DNA from: a virus | IMG/VR virus record: IMGVR_UViG_3300042480_000340 | Coordinates: 1-32,706 of that record | Length of the DNA stretch: 32,706 nucleotides | Strand: one strand, 5' to 3' | Shown here: piece after piece, positions 22,737 to 29,674 of the stretch | Layout of the letters: each line of letters begins with the position of its first letter | Position numbering within the stretch: the first letter of the stretch is position 1 | Program-made: the position numbers and the translations under genes | Notes under the pieces: model-generated | Database searches by the model: none | Told to the model about the DNA's origin: nothing | Seen by the model: only the letters and a program-made list of their open reading frames with translations

Positions 22737-23511
22737 CTTTGTACCCTTTGGCAACCATAGCATCACGTATCAATAATGCTAACTGCATATGTCCTTGAAT
22801 TCCCGGATGTGGATCTTCGCCACTCACCCTACCATACTCCCAAAATGGTTTAGCATGGTGTAATTTAGGATCTCTGATATCGTCTAACACGTTGAAGTTA
22901 TTGTATAACGCATCCCTGTGATGTTCGGGCCAATTATGCCATAAATGACTTTGATGCCAAATATAAAATTCTTTCACCCCAAAAGCATCAAACATTCCTT
23001 TGAGTGCATAAGCATAACTGATAGTTCTATAAAAATCTTCTATAGGATGAGTTTCTGATATCTTTCTTGTAGCCTCTTCCCTGAGTTCTCGCAATCTTCC
23101 TAGGCTTCTATGATGCCTATCGTAAGTATATTGTATGTCTGTGCAAACTACATCGATCTTACAATTAACCCAGTAAGCCTGATTATCTTCCCATGCTTCT
23201 TTAGTACTGAGTGGATCATATTTTTCAAATCTAGACCACTCAGTAAATTGAATCACAGCAACAGTCCGCGCTAATTCTTCGGGTGTTTTGCTTAACAACC
23301 AATTATAAGTTTTTCTTAATACACGTTGATTACTTCCACAACCGTTAGCAAGGTTGTAAACTTCATCAGCATGTAATAATGACCCTAGGTGATGTGGCCA
23401 TAATAAAGAAAGCCTTCTATCATGGTCAGGTAAACCATTATGGGCATGAATAAAATGTGGTTCTAGTCCCCCACCCGCAGTCCAACTGCATCCATTAGTA
23501 TATAGTATCAT
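22732..23511 (-). CDS. SGNH-hydrolase-like protein (copy 5)
   Basis: Begins MILYTNGCSWTAGGG with S9 as candidate nucleophile, followed by NLANGCGSNQRVLRK (Gly/Asn block) and ending EDPHPGIQGHMQLAL, the clearest DxxH-like block V of the five copies. It is probably the most likely of the group to be an active hydrolase. No Shine-Dalgarno site is visible; AATAAATA lies exactly 6 nt before the ATG. At 259 residues it has an inserted His-rich centre (YDRHHRSLG, WHQSHLWHNWPEHH). Confidence 0.7.
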   Translation of the reverse strand: MILYTNGCSWTAGGGLEPHFIHAHNGLPDHDRRLSLLWPHHLGSLLHADEVYNLANGCGSNQRVLRKTYNWLLSKTPEELARTVAVIQFTEWSRFEKYDPLSTKEAWEDNQAYWVNCKIDVVCTDIQYTYDRHHRSLGRLRELREEATRKISETHPIEDFYRTISYAYALKGMFDAFGVKEFYIWHQSHLWHNWPEHHRDALYNNFNVLDDIRDPKLHHAKPFWEYGRVSGEDPHPGIQGHMQLALLIRDAMVAKGYKV

Positions 23512-23516
23512 GTAGA

Positions 23517-23524
23517 TATTTATT
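23517..23524 (-). promoter_or_regulatory. Late-promoter-like AATAAATA, leaderless position
   Basis: The octamer differs from TATAAATA at the first base only. Its last base is 6 nt above the A of the ATG at 23511, the same geometry as at 22729 and 30255. Confidence 0.45.
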
Positions 23525-23530
23525 TACGTA

Positions 23531-24118
23531 TTATTTTGCTAATGGATTTTCCCAAGCCTTCTTGATCTTGTCGTCTACTTTTCTCTCAAGTTCCTTCAAT
23601 TTAGCATCTGACTCACGTTCTAGGGCTCTGATTCTATTCTGTAGATCACGCTCAGTATCACCTAAACGCTTATCGCTTTGATTCACAAAACCACGAGTAT
23701 CACGGTCTAACTCACGACCTCTACGCTCGGCTGCATCAACTGCCGCTTCGACACGATCTATATCCGCTTTTAGATCACTTCTGATACCGCGGGTCATGTC
23801 TTGATTCTGTTGAACCAGTATGACTAAACTTTCTTGACTCTTTTCTAACTTAGTCAATCGTGTCTCAATAGCAGTAAAATCAGGGCTTACATAATTAGCG
23901 ATAGCATCCTTCATGTTCATGTAATCTTTATAAAACTCAAACGTAGCATAAAGACCACCGAGTACTGTTGATAATATACCGGCTGCTATCATCAATTTAG
24001 CAGGGGTGAAATTATAACCACCTACGCTGATGACTGTGTTCTCACTTAGATATTTTTCTTTAGCCGCTTCAAGTTCATCTACTTTAGCGTCAATGTCTGT
24101 CTTCTTTTTATTTGTCAT
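23531..24118 (-). CDS. Membrane-anchored coiled-coil protein, 195 aa
   Basis: One transmembrane helix at about residues 40-61 (KLMIAAGILSTVLGGLYATF), then a long charged coiled coil from about 85 to 190 with Arg/Asp/Glu heptads. The short N-terminus is also helical and charged. AAGGAG precedes the ATG. It resembles a conserved protein of marine T4-like phages of unknown role. With the two secreted proteins upstream it may form an envelope-associated structure during infection, which is inference from the order only. Confidence 0.7.
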   Translation of the reverse strand: MTNKKKTDIDAKVDELEAAKEKYLSENTVISVGGYNFTPAKLMIAAGILSTVLGGLYATFEFYKDYMNMKDAIANYVSPDFTAIETRLTKLEKSQESLVILVQQNQDMTRGIRSDLKADIDRVEAAVDAAERRGRELDRDTRGFVNQSDKRLGDTERDLQNRIRALERESDAKLKELERKVDDKIKKAWENPLAK

Positions 24119-24132
24119 TTTTTATTTTCTCC

Positions 24133-24318
24133 TTAATCCCAGAAACCCTTTTTTGTTTCTTCTAAGTAGGCTTGGGTTCTTAATTTAATACTACTAGGTG
24201 ATGATGGTACACCCATATAGTTCGTTATGATCTCTCCCTTGCATCTTTCATATTCTTCTTTTTGCTCAGGTGTCATGTCCTTATAATCTTTAAATTCATA
24301 CCATTTTGGTTTTCTCAT
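24133..24318 (-). CDS. Small hypothetical protein, 61 aa
   Basis: A hydrophilic protein starting MRKPKWYEFKDYKDMTPEQ and ending TKKGFWD. The ATG overlaps the stop of the Pro-rich protein gene as ATGA. No domain recognised. Its place between two envelope-type genes suggests the same transcription unit. Confidence 0.6.
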   Translation of the reverse strand: MRKPKWYEFKDYKDMTPEQKEEYERCKGEIITNYMGVPSSPSSIKLRTQAYLEETKKGFWD

Positions 24319-26078
24319 TTGTATTGTGCCTCCACCATTTTATTATAAGTATCTGTGTTACCCTTTTCTAAAAAGTACATGCTACGCTTGTTGTCAGAAG
24401 GCACTTGATTTTTGTATATCTCTTTAGGTGCATAGAAAGATGTATCTCTCAATGCAAGTTGTAGATATGAATTATATCCTATAGGTTGCATCATCATTCT
24501 GTCTAAACTGATGCCCATAGACAATTCATTGTTTTGTGCATTTTTGTTTAATGGATTTTCTTTTTGCTCTGTGCTAGAACTATTATTAGTTTTTGTGTTG
24601 TTCTCTATGATTTCAGTCAATGGGTTAGCACGATTAGTTAAAAAATTGTTAGTGAATAAAACGTTCTCTACTTCTGCACTACGCAATCCAGTCATAGTAG
24701 TTGTTTGCACACTAGATGTTGATTGTGTAACTACCGGCTGTATCGATATCATAGATACCTGTGTGTCTATTGATTGTGCAGATTGATTGTTGTTTGAAAC
24801 ATTCTGTTGCACACTTGCATTATTACCCATCATGACTTGGTTATTAACTGCACCAAGATTTTGCTGAGTGTTAGATGCTAAAGGTATACCCTGAGCAAAT
24901 GAAGAACTTTGCACATTACTTTGTTGTGTTATACTAACTTGTTGCGTGGCTGCTTGTATGCTTGCATTAGACGATGTATTTGCTACTGACATAGCAGTTT
25001 GTTCTGTGGCTCGCACAGCAGATTGTGCTACATCATTAGCGGCTTGTACAGCAGTTGTAGCAATCGCTTGTTCTTTCTTTTCATTGTTCTTGATCATAGT
25101 CAGTATTGATGAAAGACTTGGTCCACCGGAAGTAGAACTACCTTGTTGTGGTGCAGAACCTGAACTTGCTACATTGTTTGATGAGCCAGGAGGAGGTTGT
25201 GATCCTGGTGGCGGCTGTGATCCAGACGGAGCCGGCTGTGATGATCCACTTGGTGGTGGCTGACTAGTAGATGCTGTAGTTGTAGTCGTACTGCCGGGTG
25301 GAGGAGGCTCAGAGCCAGGTGGGGGAGGTGAACTATATGCAATCTGTTGTTCTTGCTGTTTGGGTTCTGACTCCGGAGGCGGCTTGCTAAATGTATCTGC
25401 TATCTCTATAGGACTAGATGTTCCTGTGTTAGTTGTAGTTGTTGTAGGTGTAGGTGATGTTGATGTTTGCTTAACGCTATAATTCAATGATAAAGATATA
25501 TCTCGTACCCTAGGACCATAATAACCACTCCAAAAATTCATGTCACTACCCGTCCATGATATAGAAATGTCACCTAAAGAATTTAGTTGATATGGACTAC
25601 TAAAAGTTTCAGTGCCTGTAAAGGTCTGAAAGGTAGCACCGGTATTTGTCAAACTATAATCATAGTTGTAGTATTCTAAAACTTTTCCTGTATTATTTGT
25701 AAGACTGCCATATACGTTTAATGAACCTCTAGTTCCAGAAGGATTATTTAAATCATTATATATCTTCCAAGAGTAATTAAAACCACCTACACTTATACCT
25801 TGTCCGCTCAATACTGAATTGATCGCTATTATCTGACTTACTGTATACGGCATGTAACTAAAACGAATCGTATTAGTATCAGTGTTGAATGCTGGAGAAG
25901 GACCGCCACCAGTACCCTCTACTTGACCTAATTGAGTAGCATTCATGTAAATAACATTACCCCATTGTGTGGGATCCACCAAATTTGGTGTAGTCTGTAC
26001 ACTACCTGTATTGGTGTTTATGTTTTGCGCACAGACTACGTTACTAACTAGCAACAATAAGGCTAAGAGTTTTTTCAT
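24315..26078 (-). CDS. Secreted Pro/Ser/Gln-rich protein, 587 aa
   Basis: A clear signal peptide (MKKLLALLLLVSNVVCA, cut before QNIN) sends it across the inner membrane. Residues 29-200 look like a beta-rich domain with many Tyr, Ser and Gly; 231-299 are Pro-rich with repeated PPPGS; 300-490 are Ser/Gln/Asn-rich; and the last 60 residues (DRMMMQPIGYNSYLQLAL and onward) look like a conserved end domain. It starts at the TAATG overlap with the Asn-rich gene, so the two are translated together. I know the type from marine phages but not its function; an export or surface role is inferred. Confidence 0.75.
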   Translation of the reverse strand: MKKLLALLLLVSNVVCAQNINTNTGSVQTTPNLVDPTQWGNVIYMNATQLGQVEGTGGGPSPAFNTDTNTIRFSYMPYTVSQIIAINSVLSGQGISVGGFNYSWKIYNDLNNPSGTRGSLNVYGSLTNNTGKVLEYYNYDYSLTNTGATFQTFTGTETFSSPYQLNSLGDISISWTGSDMNFWSGYYGPRVRDISLSLNYSVKQTSTSPTPTTTTTNTGTSSPIEIADTFSKPPPESEPKQQEQQIAYSSPPPPGSEPPPPGSTTTTTASTSQPPPSGSSQPAPSGSQPPPGSQPPPGSSNNVASSGSAPQQGSSTSGGPSLSSILTMIKNNEKKEQAIATTAVQAANDVAQSAVRATEQTAMSVANTSSNASIQAATQQVSITQQSNVQSSSFAQGIPLASNTQQNLGAVNNQVMMGNNASVQQNVSNNNQSAQSIDTQVSMISIQPVVTQSTSSVQTTTMTGLRSAEVENVLFTNNFLTNRANPLTEIIENNTKTNNSSSTEQKENPLNKNAQNNELSMGISLDRMMMQPIGYNSYLQLALRDTSFYAPKEIYKNQVPSDNKRSMYFLEKGNTDTYNKMVEAQYK

Positions 26079-27229
26079 TACTCAAACCAGCCCTTACTCT
26101 TACCTTTAGGTACCTTTTTAGGATTTGCTTCCCACGATACTTTTGCTTCTTCACCGATCTTACCTTCATATGGACAAGGAGTTCCGGCTGCCATCATAGC
26201 ATCAAATACACGACGGTCTTGACACATAGCCGCTACAGCCGCTACTTTCATGCCCATGTCGTATAATGTCTTGGATAACTTTAAGCGTTCGCAATTCTCA
26301 TCACGTAATGTAGAACCAAAACTTATACCAAGAATCTGTGTCTGTGCCGCACCTGAAACACCCGTTGTACATAAGTCAGCATTACCACCTGACAACATTG
26401 CAGGAGCAATCGCTGTTGGTGGAGGTTGAATGACTTTCTGTGTGACAGTTGTTTCATTGATGTTGCGATTAGTCATCTCGCCTTGTTGTATGTTGACGTT
26501 TGTGTTACTGCTAACGTTGTTATTTGTATTAACATTGTTAGATGTTGAAGTGCTACTGTTGATGTTTCTGTTAGTCATATCACCGGTATTAACGTTAGTA
26601 TTGACGTTATTATTAGTGCTTGTGCTAGTAGAAACATTGTTGTTATTATTGGTAACACTACCGCTCATCACATTGTTATTAGTATTAACAGATGTGCTAG
26701 CATTGTTATTATTGTACGTCATAGTACCACTATTGATGTTATTGTTGGTATTGACGGATGTGCTAGCATTGTTATTGTTATAAGTCATAGTACCGCTGTT
26801 GACATTATTGTTATTATATGTCATAGTACCGGTATTAACATTGTTATTGTTATTAGTCATCGTACCATTGTTGGTATTTTGATTGATGTTAGTAACAGTA
26901 CCACTTTGAATGTTATTGTTTGTATTAACATTCGTTGATGTACTTGTGTTATTGTTATTATTGTTACTATTAACCGTACTAATGCTAGTACTATTATTAT
27001 TAGTAGTAGTCATGTTTGTAGTGTTAACACTACTGGTACTATTACTTGTGCTATTCGTATCAACTAAAGAGGTAGTTGTATAACCTCCTTGGTTGATAGG
27101 AGTAGTGGTACTAGTTGTCGTGCCACCACTAGTAGCCTGAGTGCTTGTATTTGTTGTGGTTTGTGCATATGCCGGAACGCTGCCTATAAAGGCAGCGATT
27201 GTGGCCAACACAAGGATCTTTTTTATCAT
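26078..27229 (-). CDS. Secreted Asn/Thr-rich repeat protein, 383 aa
   Basis: Signal peptide MIKKILVLATIAAFIGSVPAYA, cut before Q23. Residues 60-262 are Asn, Thr and Ser repeats, with a 22-residue unit (SGTMTYNNNN, ASTSVNTNNNIN) seen twice at 145-188 and looser copies around it. The end domain (280-360) is conserved-looking with four Cys (C287, C313, C336, C352) and the segment RDENCERLKLSKTLYDMG; two disulfides in the periplasm are plausible. Repeats of this kind can form beta-solenoids or curli-like fibres. AGGGA lies 9 nt before the ATG, below a hairpin and a late-type octamer. Confidence 0.75.
   Translation of the reverse strand: MIKKILVLATIAAFIGSVPAYAQTTTNTSTQATSGGTTTSTTTPINQGGYTTTSLVDTNSTSNSTSSVNTTNMTTTNNNSTSISTVNSNNNNNNTSTSTNVNTNNNIQSGTVTNINQNTNNGTMTNNNNNVNTGTMTYNNNNVNSGTMTYNNNNASTSVNTNNNINSGTMTYNNNNASTSVNTNNNVMSGSVTNNNNNVSTSTSTNNNVNTNVNTGDMTNRNINSSTSTSNNVNTNNNVSSNTNVNIQQGEMTNRNINETTVTQKVIQPPPTAIAPAMLSGGNADLCTTGVSGAAQTQILGISFGSTLRDENCERLKLSKTLYDMGMKVAAVAAMCQDRRVFDAMMAAGTPCPYEGKIGEEAKVSWEANPKKVPKGKSKGWFE
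26444..26977 (-). repeat. Degenerate coding repeats for the Asn-rich tract
   Basis: Runs of AAC/AAT codons and GTMTYNNNN-type units repeat through about residues 85-262. The copies differ at synonymous sites, so the protein repeat is kept while the DNA repeat has decayed. Confidence 0.75.
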
Positions 27230-27244
27230 TTTTATTGTTCCCTG

Positions 27245-27282
27245 TATAAGCCGAAGAGGTTTTACCTCTCGGTATGCTTATA
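27245..27282 (-). promoter_or_regulatory. 5' leader stem-loop before the secreted-protein genes
   Basis: An inner stem CCGAGAGG/CCTCTTCGG (one bulged T, loop TAAAA) at 27251-27272 is enclosed by outer arms TATAAGC and GCTTATA (27276-27282 and 27245-27251). It lies 16 nt or more above the ATG. No T-tract follows, so a terminator is unlikely; a stabilising or regulatory leader hairpin fits better. Confidence 0.6.
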
Positions 27283-27288
27283 TTTATG
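27281..27288 (-). promoter_or_regulatory. Candidate late promoter CATAAATA
   Basis: Differs from TATAAATA at the first base only. A start near 27275 would place the inner hairpin at the very 5' end of the mRNA for the two secreted proteins. Confidence 0.45.
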
Positions 27289-27316
27289 CGGAAACAGTGT
27301 AAAAAAGACTCAGCAG

Positions 27317-27508
27317 TTAACGGCGGCGATTGCTAGCGAGGGTTATCAACTTCTGCATGTTGTCAAACAAATCAGGATCTAAACTATATAGGTCTTGCAC
27401 CCACTGTTTTAAATCTATTTTTCTTAAATTGCGGCGTATGTCTGCCGCCTCACGATCATAGATGTCTAAGTCATCCCATTCGTTTTTTGGTTTATCATGA
27501 TCGTGCAT
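27317..27508 (-). CDS. Hypothetical protein, 63 aa
   Basis: I chose ATG 27508 (MHDHDKPKNEWDDLD) because GGAG lies 7 nt upstream; ATG 27532 and the frame to 27589 lack a site and run deeper into the upstream gene. The protein is acidic in its first half and basic at its end (ASNRRR). It overlaps the upstream gene by 14 nt. No domain recognised. Confidence 0.6.
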   Translation of the reverse strand: MHDHDKPKNEWDDLDIYDREAADIRRNLRKIDLKQWVQDLYSLDPDLFDNMQKLITLASNRRR

Positions 27509-27692
27509 CCAAGAACTCCAACTGTCCGTCATTGAATATATGTAGCATGCCGGGATAGTCAGCAAACTCAAACACATATCTAATATCACCGCGAGTAGTA
27601 ATCGCAGTACCTACAATCACACCGGCTGCCTGATATGTGCCACCTACTTTTTGTACCTTGTCACCTATTTTAAATTTAAAATCAGTTGTCAT
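27495..27692 (-). CDS. SH3-like small protein, 65 aa
   Basis: FKIGDKVQKVGGTYQAAGVIVG at the start (5-26, in part) and MLHIFNDGQLEFL near the end look like a small SH3-like barrel found in many T4-like phages. The binding partner is unknown. AAAGGA lies 6 nt before the ATG. It overlaps the upstream stop by 4 nt. Confidence 0.7.
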   Translation of the reverse strand: MTTDFKFKIGDKVQKVGGTYQAAGVIVGTAITTRGDIRYVFEFADYPGMLHIFNDGQLEFLDARS

Positions 27693-27922
27693 ACGTAATC
27701 CTTTAGTCCAAAATGTGCGCGAATCTTATCACCGTAACTTTTATAGGGATAACTGCTATCTTGTTCAGCAATCTTTGCACACTCTTCAATAATATTTTCA
27801 GCGAACCTTTGTAATCTCTCTGAGTTCACTTCGGGGTAAGTGCTACCGCCGGTCTGTAAAGCAATCTCATAGACCTTGTTGGTCATGCCTTTTGGTTTGT
27901 GTCTGTTGTAATCGTAGTTCAT
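27689..27922 (-). CDS. Hypothetical protein, 77 aa
   Basis: The ERLQRFAENIIEECAKIAE segment (35-53) and the HFGLKDYV end resemble a small protein common in tailed phages; function unknown to me. No Shine-Dalgarno site exists. A sigma70-like promoter ends exactly 7 nt above the A of the ATG, and two perfect inverted repeats fill the region above it, one of which includes the start codon. This gene is probably under tight early control. Confidence 0.65.
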   Translation of the reverse strand: MNYDYNRHKPKGMTNKVYEIALQTGGSTYPEVNSERLQRFAENIIEECAKIAEQDSSYPYKSYGDKIRAHFGLKDYV

Positions 27923-27940
27923 GATACTATTTTATCATGA
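27919..27940 (-). repeat. Inverted repeat over -10 and start codon
   Basis: TCATGATA and TATCATGA are perfect 8-bp arms with a 6-nt centre. The -10 TAAAAT lies mostly in the centre and the ATG in the downstream arm. An operator, or a hairpin hiding the start, is possible. Confidence 0.6.
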
Positions 27941-27956
27941 ATATTGAAAATGTCAA
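27929..27956 (-). promoter_or_regulatory. sigma70 promoter (TTGACA-16-TAAAAT), leaderless position
   Basis: A perfect -35 TTGACA at 27951-27956 and TAAAAT at 27929-27934 on the minus strand. The expected start is 27922, the A of the ATG of the 77-aa gene. Confidence 0.65.
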
Positions 27957-27960
27957 TATT
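27940..27960 (-). repeat. Inverted repeat over the -35
   Basis: AATATTGA and TCAATATT are perfect 8-bp arms with a 5-nt centre that contain the -35 TTGACA. It abuts the second repeat at 27940, so the whole gap is palindromic. Confidence 0.6.
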
Positions 27961-28413
27961 TTATTTGCACCAACTCTGCTTTGCTTCACCATAATACTCA
28001 CGGGCATAACCCTTATTGATGAGTAACATGCGTAAACTCTGGCCATCGATGATGACATCGCCCAATACACGACCACCATACTTGTCCCAATCCATTAGTA
28101 CAATTTGTAGTTTCTGTGCTTTGGATATGCTATCTTTAGTGAAGTTAGTAGCAGCCTTGCCCAATAAATCTTCGCTCTGACATTGTGCGCGGTGTCCCTT
28201 CTCAGGAGTATCGACACCGAATACACGAATACTAAGTTCTTTCTTTAGTGGATCTGGTAAGAAGGGTGCTTGGAAAGCAACAGTATCACCGTCTATCACA
28301 CGCAAGATAGTTGCGTCATAAGTTACACCGGGCTTTTGTTTTTGAGCAAAGGCATCAGTAACACTTAGTGCAAGTGTTACAGATAATAAAAAACCTACGA
28401 TCTTACTTGTCAT
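27961..28413 (-). CDS. Secreted staphylococcal-nuclease-like thermonuclease
   Basis: A signal peptide (MTSKIVGFLLSVTLALSVTDAFA, cut before Q24) is followed by one SNase domain. RVIDGDTV (38-45), R63, D68 and E71 in IRVFGVDTPEK, and R115 in GGRVLGDV keep the exact spacing of the SNase catalytic set R35-D40-E43-R87. It is a calcium-dependent nuclease type that would act in the periplasm or outside. I chose ATG 28413, with GGTGA 6 nt upstream; 28416 is equally possible. It overlaps the CTS protein gene by 11 nt. Roles could include degrading incoming DNA or releasing nucleotides. Confidence 0.9.
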   Translation of the reverse strand: MTSKIVGFLLSVTLALSVTDAFAQKQKPGVTYDATILRVIDGDTVAFQAPFLPDPLKKELSIRVFGVDTPEKGHRAQCQSEDLLGKAATNFTKDSISKAQKLQIVLMDWDKYGGRVLGDVIIDGQSLRMLLINKGYAREYYGEAKQSWCK

Positions 28414-28789
28414 CATAGTCACCGGCGAATCCTGACATATAACGATCACCCTTAATCTTCATGTCTGGTTTAGCGGCTGCTTGTGCATTGATAACTGACA
28501 TCAATCCTTCTAGGCTCTCTATCGCCTTATTCTGCATCATCTCTTTTTCTTGAGGCTTAGCGGTCATGTATTTCTTAACGAATGTAACAATATCCGGAAT
28601 ATCAAGCATATGCTTGCTACCATCTTTGAATCTAAATTCGTAATTACCGTCTGTGTCTACGGCTTTGCGCATCTGCATTAGTATGTGAGGAATCTTATCT
28701 AGATCAGCATCCTGCGCAGGGGCATCGTCTTCATCGTCCCAGTCGTTTTGGGGACGCTTTTTCGCTTCAATAACTTCAAAAATCTTCAT
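28403..28789 (-). CDS. Hypothetical protein with capsid-targeting-like start, 128 aa
   Basis: The first residues MKIFEVIEAKK resemble the T4 internal-protein targeting sequence (MKTYQEFIAE cut before A), with VIE/A as the cleavage-like site. An acidic linker (NDWDDEDDAPAQDADLD, 15-31) and a helical domain follow. The protein may be packaged in the head and freed by the prohead protease. GAGG lies 7 nt before the ATG, and a late-type GATAAATA is 26 nt above it. No enzymatic motif is recognised. Confidence 0.65.
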   Translation of the reverse strand: MKIFEVIEAKKRPQNDWDDEDDAPAQDADLDKIPHILMQMRKAVDTDGNYEFRFKDGSKHMLDIPDIVTFVKKYMTAKPQEKEMMQNKAIESLEGLMSVINAQAAAKPDMKIKGDRYMSGFAGDYDDK

Positions 28790-28814
28790 GTCTAATCCTC
28801 ACAATAGTATTATG

Positions 28815-28822
28815 TATTTATC
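28815..28822 (-). promoter_or_regulatory. Candidate late promoter GATAAATA
   Basis: Differs from TATAAATA at the first base only. A start near 28809 gives a 20-nt leader with a GAGG ribosome site, in the 60-nt gap before the CTS-bearing gene and the nuclease gene. Confidence 0.45.
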
Positions 28823-28849
28823 AAGCCACTAATTATAACATGGATCTTG

Positions 28850-29674
28850 TTACTTCAACTTAGTTTTGGTAACCTTCTGTAATAGTGCCCAGGCCTCTTC
28901 TTCTTTTCCGGCTGCTATGAGTTTCTTCATCAAAGCCCATAATTCAGGGCTAGCGATTTGCTTGAATTTTATCATTTCCATGGCCCCTAGATTACCCACA
29001 TATGACGCTTCATTTGTTTTTTTCTGGCTTCCGATCCATTCTTTTGCGGCAGGTCTTGTTGGAGGTTCTGCGACAAATTGCTTTAGTCTACTATATGTTT
29101 TGTTGATCTGTTCCTCTGTCGCTTCTCTATCGCCGCTGTTGTCGATAATGCTTAGAAATTTAAATATATTAGCAAAACGACCTATATTGTCCTGAACATC
29201 ATACCAACTATTAGTCACTATTTTATCAGGAACAGTTCTTGATCTCATTTGATTGCGTTGTCTTGCTACGTCAAGTTTGGTGTTCACTACCACTAGATAA
29301 CAATCATATCCTAGTTGTTCAAAATTCTTTTTAAGATTGGCAATCTTATCATAATCATCGCCGGTACCGTCTATATGAATACCTAGTCTACCCTCAAGTG
29401 CAAGATCACTTTTTTTGCTTGTGATCTGTTTGGCTCTTGCTCGTACTGTGTCACGCTTTTCTTTTTCTTCAGGGGGCATCTTGGGATCGATGTCGTGTTT
29501 CTTCATCATGTATTCGAATGCTACGTCACTATTGATTGTGACCAAACCCATAGCATTCAGTCCTAAACGGTCTGATACATAACTCTTGCCGCTGCCAGGG
29601 CCACCGATAACAAATACTACCTTAAAGATAGCAGGGTCGTTGATACCTTCTTGTACGAATTCACTTGCTCTCAT
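28850..29674 (-). CDS. Zeta-toxin-like P-loop kinase with capsid-targeting-like start
   Basis: Walker A GGPGSGKS spans 24-31; TINSDVAFEYM (47-57) and HIDGTGDDYDKI (100-111) fit the zeta toxin/polynucleotide kinase layout, and an Arg cluster (R138, R140, R144, R146) fits the lid. The first residues MRASEFVQE are followed by G, like the T4 capsid targeting sequence. The last 55 residues (YVGNLGAMEMIKFKQ and onward) are a separate helical module that I recall at the ends of phage structural proteins. It could phosphorylate a nucleotide sugar or nucleic acid; packaging into the head is inferred. ATGA overlaps the upstream gene. Confidence 0.7.
   Translation of the reverse strand: MRASEFVQEGINDPAIFKVVFVIGGPGSGKSYVSDRLGLNAMGLVTINSDVAFEYMMKKHDIDPKMPPEEKEKRDTVRARAKQITSKKSDLALEGRLGIHIDGTGDDYDKIANLKKNFEQLGYDCYLVVVNTKLDVARQRNQMRSRTVPDKIVTNSWYDVQDNIGRFANIFKFLSIIDNSGDREATEEQINKTYSRLKQFVAEPPTRPAAKEWIGSQKKTNEASYVGNLGAMEMIKFKQIASPELWALMKKLIAAGKEEEAWALLQKVTKTKLK

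Noticed and set aside
26430-26783. Plus-strand frame encoding a Leu/Val-rich, membrane-like protein
   Set aside because: It is the exact antisense of the Asn-rich repeats; AAC/AAT codons read backwards give Leu, Val and Ile. It has no ribosome site and would oppose all other genes.
28832-28858. TATAAT with TTGAAG upstream as a sigma70 promoter
   Set aside because: The spacer is only 15 nt; the GATAAATA octamer nearby is better placed, so I left it out as a feature.
1998-29195. Other plus-strand open frames, such as 1998-2234, 10178-10507, 11224-11574, 18708-18956, 19030-19377 and 28866-29195
   Set aside because: They lie inside well-supported minus-strand genes, have shadow-type composition and no operon context.
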